DNA of 64,000 nucleotides. It comes from Congeria kusceri (Eukaryota; Mollusca; Bivalvia; Myida; Dreissenidae). A program made the position numbers and the translations under genes. The first letter of the stretch is position 1. Each line of letters starts with the position of its first letter. Location of the stretch: the NCBI GenBank assembly GCA_027627225.1, contig CM051030.1, positions 22,550,105-22,614,104 of the forward strand. Direction: 5' to 3'. Below are positions 59,353-64,000 of this stretch, one piece after another. The notes beneath the pieces are model-generated. The model ran no database searches and was not told where the DNA came from. It saw only the letters and a list, made by a program, of their open reading frames with translations.

Positions 59353-62300
59353 ACAAGAGGGCCATGATGGCCCAAAGCGCTCACCTGAGAACTGGTTCAA
59401 ATGAAGACCATACTGTTGTGACAGGTTTGAAAATTAAGGTATCTGAACAATACACAGTGGGGGTAGGATCAATTTTGATTGAAAAAATCCATAATTGCGA
59501 TGGGCTAACTAAAGTACGAGTTGGGTAGTGGATGTGAGTTTTTATGCTAATGATTCTCAAATCATTGACAATTCTGGAAAATGCACAATCAGTAGATTTG
59601 TATGTCTTTTTCGCAAACAGTTTTGGAAAGCTAGTTGATATGCGATAATTGCGATGGCTGTGCTATAAGGTAAAGTTTTGCTTTTTCTTTGATAATTTTC
59701 TTTCCAATGGTGATAAATGATGTTAATGCAGGCTCTGAAGACATCAAAGTTGGAAATCAAATTGTATCAATCAATTTTTATGGTAATGCGCAAAGTGTGA
59801 AGTTTGGTCAACATTGAATCAAAAATCGTGTGTGCAAGCCATTCATTGATAACTTGTTGATGCTTTTTTTCCAAACACAAGGGGCAAGAACTCTGGTGTT
59901 TCTGGCCCGATCATGCTTATATTCTACTTCACCTGTAGTCTTACGTTCATAGACAAACTGTACACGATTGGTGAAGATTGGATGAAAAATGAAGTCTTTA
60001 TCCTACTGTTTTCATAAACAATGGGCAATAACTCCGGTGTTTCTGGTCCAATCTTGCTTATATTCGACTTCAACTTTAATCATATGGTCACAGACAAACT
60101 GTGCAAGATTGGTAAAGATTGGATGAAATATGAAGTCTCTATCCTGTATAATGTCCATTTGTGCATATTTTTTTCACAAACAAAGGGCAATAACTCTGGT
60201 GTTTCTGTGCCGATCTTGCTTATATCCGACTTTAACTGTAATCTCATGTTAATAGACAAACTGTGCAAGATTGGTGAAGATTGGATGAAAAATGTCTCTC
60301 TCTATCCTGAATAATGTCCATTTCTGTATATTTTTTAATAACAAAGGGTGTAATAAATCTGGTGTTTGAAACACGATCTGGCCCATTGTTGACGTCTGCT
60401 GAGATCTGATGGTCATACAAAAACTTTGAAAGCTTGGTTAAGATTGGATGGAAAATAAAGCCTATACGTTGGAAAAGGGCACTTTTGCACTTTTTTGCAC
60501 GAAAAAGGGGCAATAACTCTGGTGTTAGTGGTGTGATCTCAGCCAATAACAATCCCATACGAGATTTTATGGTGTCACACAAACTGTGCAAGTTAGGTCA
60601 ATATTGAATAACAAGAGGGCCCTGAGGGCCCTAGGACGCTCACCTGAGACCTTGTAACACTTGGAATTCGCATCCCCGAGGCGTGGCTTAAGTTGAACAA
60701 CCTTAAACAAACCTCTGGGCCTTGCGGTTTCAGGTAAAGATGTTTAAAGTCATTTCGCTATTTAAGTCTATATAAACCATGTGACCCCTTGGGGGTCGGC
60801 CAGATTTGACCCCAAGGGAATAATTTCAACAATCTTTGAAAAGGACAAATATGCAATATTACATACCAAATACAGGAAAACTGCGAGCCTAGCCGTTTCA
60901 AAGGAGAAGATTTTTAAAGTCATTTTGCTATTTAAGTCTATATAAACCATGTGACCTCCCCCGGACGTGACCAGTTTTGACCTCAGGGGCATACTTTGAA
61001 CAACATTTGTAGCGGACCGCTATGCAATGTTAAATACCAAATATGAAACCTCTAGGCCTTGCGGTTTCAGAGGAGAATATTTTTGAAGTCATTTTGCTAT
61101 TTAAGTCTATATTAACCATGTGACCATTGGGTTTGGTCTGTTTTGACCCATGGGGCATAATTTGAACAATCTTTGTAGAGGACCTCAATAGGATGTTAAA
61201 TACAAAATACGAAACCTTTGGGCCTTGCGGTTTCAGAAGAGAAGATTTTTTAAGACAGTTTGCTATTTAAGTTTATATAAACAATGTGACCCCCGGGGCG
61301 TGGCCAGTTTTGACCCCAGGGGCACAATTTGAACAATCTTTGTAGAGGACCACTAAACAATGTTACATACCAAATAACAAACTTCTAGATCTTTCGGTTT
61401 CTGAGGAGAGATTTTTAAAGTCATTTTGCTATTCAATATATAAATCATGTGACCCCCGTGGCGTGGCCAGTTTTGACCCCAGGGGCATAATTTGAACAAT
61501 CTTTGTAGAGGACCACTACAGGAAGTTACATACCAAACATGAAACCTCTGGGCCTTGTGGTTTCAGAGGAGAAGATTTTAAAAGTCATTTTGCTATATAT
61601 TCTATATAACCATGTGACCCCTGACAGGTGGCCTGCTTTGACCCCACGGGCATAATTTGAACAATATTTGTAAAGGATAACTTAAGGATGTTGTATACCA
61701 AATATGAATACTCTGGGTCTTGCAGTTTCATAGGAGAAGATTTTTAAATTAATTTTGCTATATATTCTATAAAAATCATGTGACCCCCGGGGCGTGGCCC
61801 GTTCTGACCTTTGGGCATAATTTGAACAATCTTTGTAGAGGACCACTATAGGATGTTACATGGCAAATATGAAACCTCTGGGCCTTGTGGTTTCAAAGAA
61901 GAAGAGTTTTAAAGTCATTTTGTTATATATTCTATATAAACCATGTAACCCCTAGCGCGTGGCCCGTTTTGACCACAGGGGCATAATTTGAACAATCTCT
62001 GTAGAGAACCACTATAGGATGTTACATACCAAATATGAAACCTCTGGGCCCTGCGGTTTCAGAGAAGAAGATTTTTTAAATGTACACTTTAAAAATCTAT
62101 TTTTAGCTCTGATGACCTACATATGCAGCGGACCAGAAAGATTTGAATAACAGAGGTTCACCCAAGGATCATTCATGTGAAGTTTGGTGAAAATCTGCAA
62201 AGCGGTTTAGGAGGAGATGTTGTTTTAATGAAAAGTTGAAGGCGCACGCACACACGCACGCACGCACGCACGACGGACAAGGGGCGATCACAAAAGCTCA

Positions 62301-62440
62301 CCAATTAACTCTTTGTTGTCTTTATCGCGATAACGGTCCAATTTGTTGACGGCACCTTGACGTCGGACGATAGACGACGCCGGAGATGTCCCCTATACCA
62401 ATAGCTCAACGAGCTCTTCCTGCTCAGGTGAGCTAAAAAA
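59353..62440 (+). mobile_element. Type D element hosting a nested type B element
   Basis: Left end ACAAGAGGGCCATGATGGCC … GCTCACCTGAG at 59353-59386, then five type D units to 60609. Type B sequence occupies 60610 to about 62320. D-specific sequence resumes (gtctttatcgcgataacggt, tcccctataccaatagctca) and ends tgctcaggtgagctaaaaaa at 62440. The D right-end sequence matches 4051-4190 in reverse, so the host assignment is secure. Confidence 0.8.
60610..62320 (+). mobile_element. Type B element nested in type D, right terminus lost
   Basis: Left end ACAAGAGGGCCCTGAGGGCC … GCTCACCTGAG, about eight ~165 bp type B units, one unrelated block (gatgacctacatatgcagcg), then a (GCAC)n microsatellite and gacggacaaggggcgatcac. 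The usual CTCAGGTGAGC end is missing: gctcacc runs into D sequence, so a few tens of bases were lost at the junction. Confidence 0.75.
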
Positions 62441-62469
62441 GCATAAACAAGAAAAGAAAGCAACAATTT

Positions 62470-62540
62470 GGTTGCAATAGGGTTCGAACCTCAGACCTCA
62501 GGTTTAAAATTCTAACGCGCTAATCTCTCGGCCTTTCCGA
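62470..62540 (-). repeat. tRNA-Leu/Ser-like fragment
   Basis: On the minus strand ggccgagagattagcg resembles a type II tRNA A-box and GGTTCGAACCC is a good B-box. Stems do not pair well. With the gtgaacagttccctttaa end at about 63472-63490 it may mark a decayed 43452-type element into which the CAGTGCTACAG element inserted. Confidence 0.5.
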
Positions 62541-62639
62541 TATACATTCGTTTCTGTGTATTCTTTTTACTTTATGTTAGCGATTTTCATGTGATTTCAA
62601 CAATTTCAATTAAAACAACAGAAATACTCCAAATTATTA

Positions 62640-63273
62640 CAGTGCTACAGATACTTTTTCAGGCATAGTTTTTCACATCCTAATTTTGTAATAAAATCGT
62701 TTTTTTACTGACACCTTCAAGACTAATTAGTTTTTAAATAGTTTTCAGTTTATAGTTTGCAATTTAAAAATCAGCTTTTTTTCATCCACTACACTTTTGC
62801 TTGTTAAAAAGCTGTCAAATTTAGTTCACTTTTTCATAAATGGTTGCAAATTACTGTAATAAATGAACAATAAATGGAGCATGTTGCCTTTGAACAATAT
62901 TTAAATTACAAAATCAACGTTGATAGAAGTTTGTTTTTGATTTGCAATTCAACCATGTTTTCCTATCAATACTGGTTCCAAGTAAAAACGCTTACACGTC
63001 TAGTTCCCAATTCTTATAACTTACACTCTACCTTGAATATCTGGTTGATAATGATGCACAAGTCGGGAACCAGACAAGTCAAAACGGTCTCTATTATGAT
63101 GCAGTGCTATAGTAATTATTAACTCAGGCATATAATCCTTGTCAACAAAAACTATAAAAATGTGGATGAAATTCGTTTTTTGAAATATTAATTAGTTTTT
63201 TAACGATAACTTTTAAAAATCAAATAGTTTTTCTAGAAAATCAATTTGTTGAAACGAAAAATCTGTAGCACTG
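62640..63273. mobile_element. TIR element, CAGTGCTACAG family, copy 2
   Basis: Termini CAGTGCTACAGAT and ATCTGTAGCACTG are a perfect 13-bp inverted repeat. The interior is homologous to 54592-55134 in the opposite orientation, but about 90 bp longer. Flanks (attatta / tcattac) do not show a clear target duplication. No transposase. Confidence 0.8.
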
Positions 63274-63730
63274 TCATTACATAGTTTTGCATTACAAATG
63301 CTTTATAATTTTATCCATTTCAACAGATAAAAATCTCAACTCCTTAATGAAACAGTATTTACAATATAATTATATGCGAGTAAGTGTTATTTCGCTCACA
63401 TATATATATATTTTATTCTTTTATTTTTGGAATCTGTGACAATAAGTTTAAAAATTGTAAATTCATTAAATTGTGAACAGTTCCCTTTAAGTTCAAGCAA
63501 AAATTAAATTATTTAATATGGGCCCTATCAGCGTTGCCTTTAAGATGGTGAACTTTAAGCTACTGTCTTTAAATCACATTTAATTCATTTATGGACCATG
63601 GTTGGTGTTTGGATTATTTATTTTTTAAGTGTTTGACCATGTCCTTGCTGCACAAATCAAATTACAAATATGTTAAAATAAGTTGTCTCATCTATCGTGG
63701 TACTATACCTATTCTTTGGCACAAACTTAC
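63274..63730. other. Intronic sequence between element and Ig1
   Basis: Contains a (TA)n tract at about 63400 and a right-end-like ttgtgaacagttccctttaa at 63471-63490. Nothing coding. Confidence 0.5.
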
Positions 63731-64000
63731 ACAGTACTTTCACTCCAACCACTGCAGTTTTACTGCCATCTACAGGGTGACTTGAAGTACATATACACGA
63801 TTGCTCTGACTCGCTTGCCACAAATCGTATTGTCCGGGACACAGTTTGCGACACAGTAACCTGACTCTCCACGGTCCCATCATAACAGTCGTTCCAGTTG
63901 AGGCTGGCTGGTGGATTTCCACCCGAGATAGAACACGTTAGAGACTGCTGGGTGCCACGTATTGCATAAAAGTAAGATCCAGTGGAAACATTCTGAACAT
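63731..64000 (-). CDS. Ig-like domain 1 exon (5' end cut by window edge)
   Basis: The visible 270 nt end at a strong donor (gtaagt) in phase 1. They encode 89 full residues: cysteine in S-L-T-C-S-I, tryptophan in S-L-N-W-N-D, and S-C-I-C-T-S at strand F, with an extra cysteine after the tryptophan (N-D-C-Y). The G-N-P-P-A turn between strands B and C is typical of I-set/C2 Ig domains. The start of the exon, and any earlier Ig domains and signal peptide, lie beyond the window. Confidence 0.85.

Larger units (their letters stand above)
19062..64000 (-). other. Gene span: Ig-superfamily transmembrane receptor (5' end outside window)
   Basis: Eleven candidate exons on one strand form a type I membrane protein: seven Ig domains, a damaged FN3 segment, a transmembrane helix and a cytoplasmic tail. 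All internal exons checked have AG acceptors and GT donors and are phase 1-1, the usual arrangement for Ig exons. Joining the exons recreates L-Y-P-P or L-V-P-P at three Ig/Ig boundaries and V-L-Y-P-P at the first, a common linker in animal Ig receptors. Introns reach 19 kb and are full of mobile elements. Nephrin/Kirre-, hemicentin- or CD22-like names would be likely database hits, but the domain type is too generic for a symbol. Start, signal peptide and stop are not visible. Two neighbouring genes or copies cannot be excluded across the 9.8 kb gap between Ig7 and the FN3/TM exons. Confidence 0.7.

Overview
This is AT-rich, intron-rich, repeat-dense animal DNA. The repeat types fit a bivalve mollusc: arrays of 140-170 bp units inside non-autonomous elements of the oyster 'pearl'/Helentron-like kind, tRNA-headed SINEs, and CCCATATGGG-rich simple repeats. 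The species cannot be fixed from the sequence alone; a Dreissena/Mercenaria-like heterodont is my impression only.

The one convincing host gene lies on the minus strand and covers most of the window, from the right edge (5' part cut off) down to about 19.06 kb. It encodes a single-pass immunoglobulin-superfamily receptor or adhesion molecule. Seven Ig-domain exons (64000-63731, 59035-58739, 39533-39261, 38940-38638, 37445-37167, 35571-35281, 34862-34539) are followed by a damaged fibronectin-III exon (24.4-24.7 kb), a transmembrane exon (24237-24103) and two short cytoplasmic exons with tyrosine motifs (23983-23930, 19098-19062). Every exon except the last is bounded by good splice sites and is phase 1-1. 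Splicing them recreates the L-Y-P-P linker at several Ig/Ig junctions, which supports one gene. No promoter, signal peptide, start codon or confident terminal exon is visible.

Almost everything else is repeats. 0-19 kb, downstream of the recognised exons: a SINE, a higher-order satellite (2.6-3.45 kb), a nested composite element (3.6-6.85 kb), a phased array of palindromes (9.44-9.59 kb), and several tandem-core elements. 19.1-23.9 kb is an intron carrying a decayed Gag-like gene (helix-hairpin-helix, Arg/Ser-rich linker, Gag domain). 26-34 kb and 39.7-58 kb are introns filled with tandem-core elements, some nested up to three deep, plus TIR elements. 59.3-62.4 kb is another nested composite, and 62.6-63.3 kb a TIR element.

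The most interesting non-genic signals are: (i) several element families with unrelated tandem cores but one shared layout (left sub-terminal motif complementary to a right-terminal motif, GGAC-rich tract, A-rich end); (ii) many copies of a nuclear-receptor-type TGACCTTGA motif inside those cores; (iii) eight 13-bp palindromes spaced every 20-21 bp; and (iv) a broken FN3 exon that could be skipped without changing frame. All positions come from reading by eye, so repeat boundaries may be off by some tens of bases; splice sites were checked base by base.
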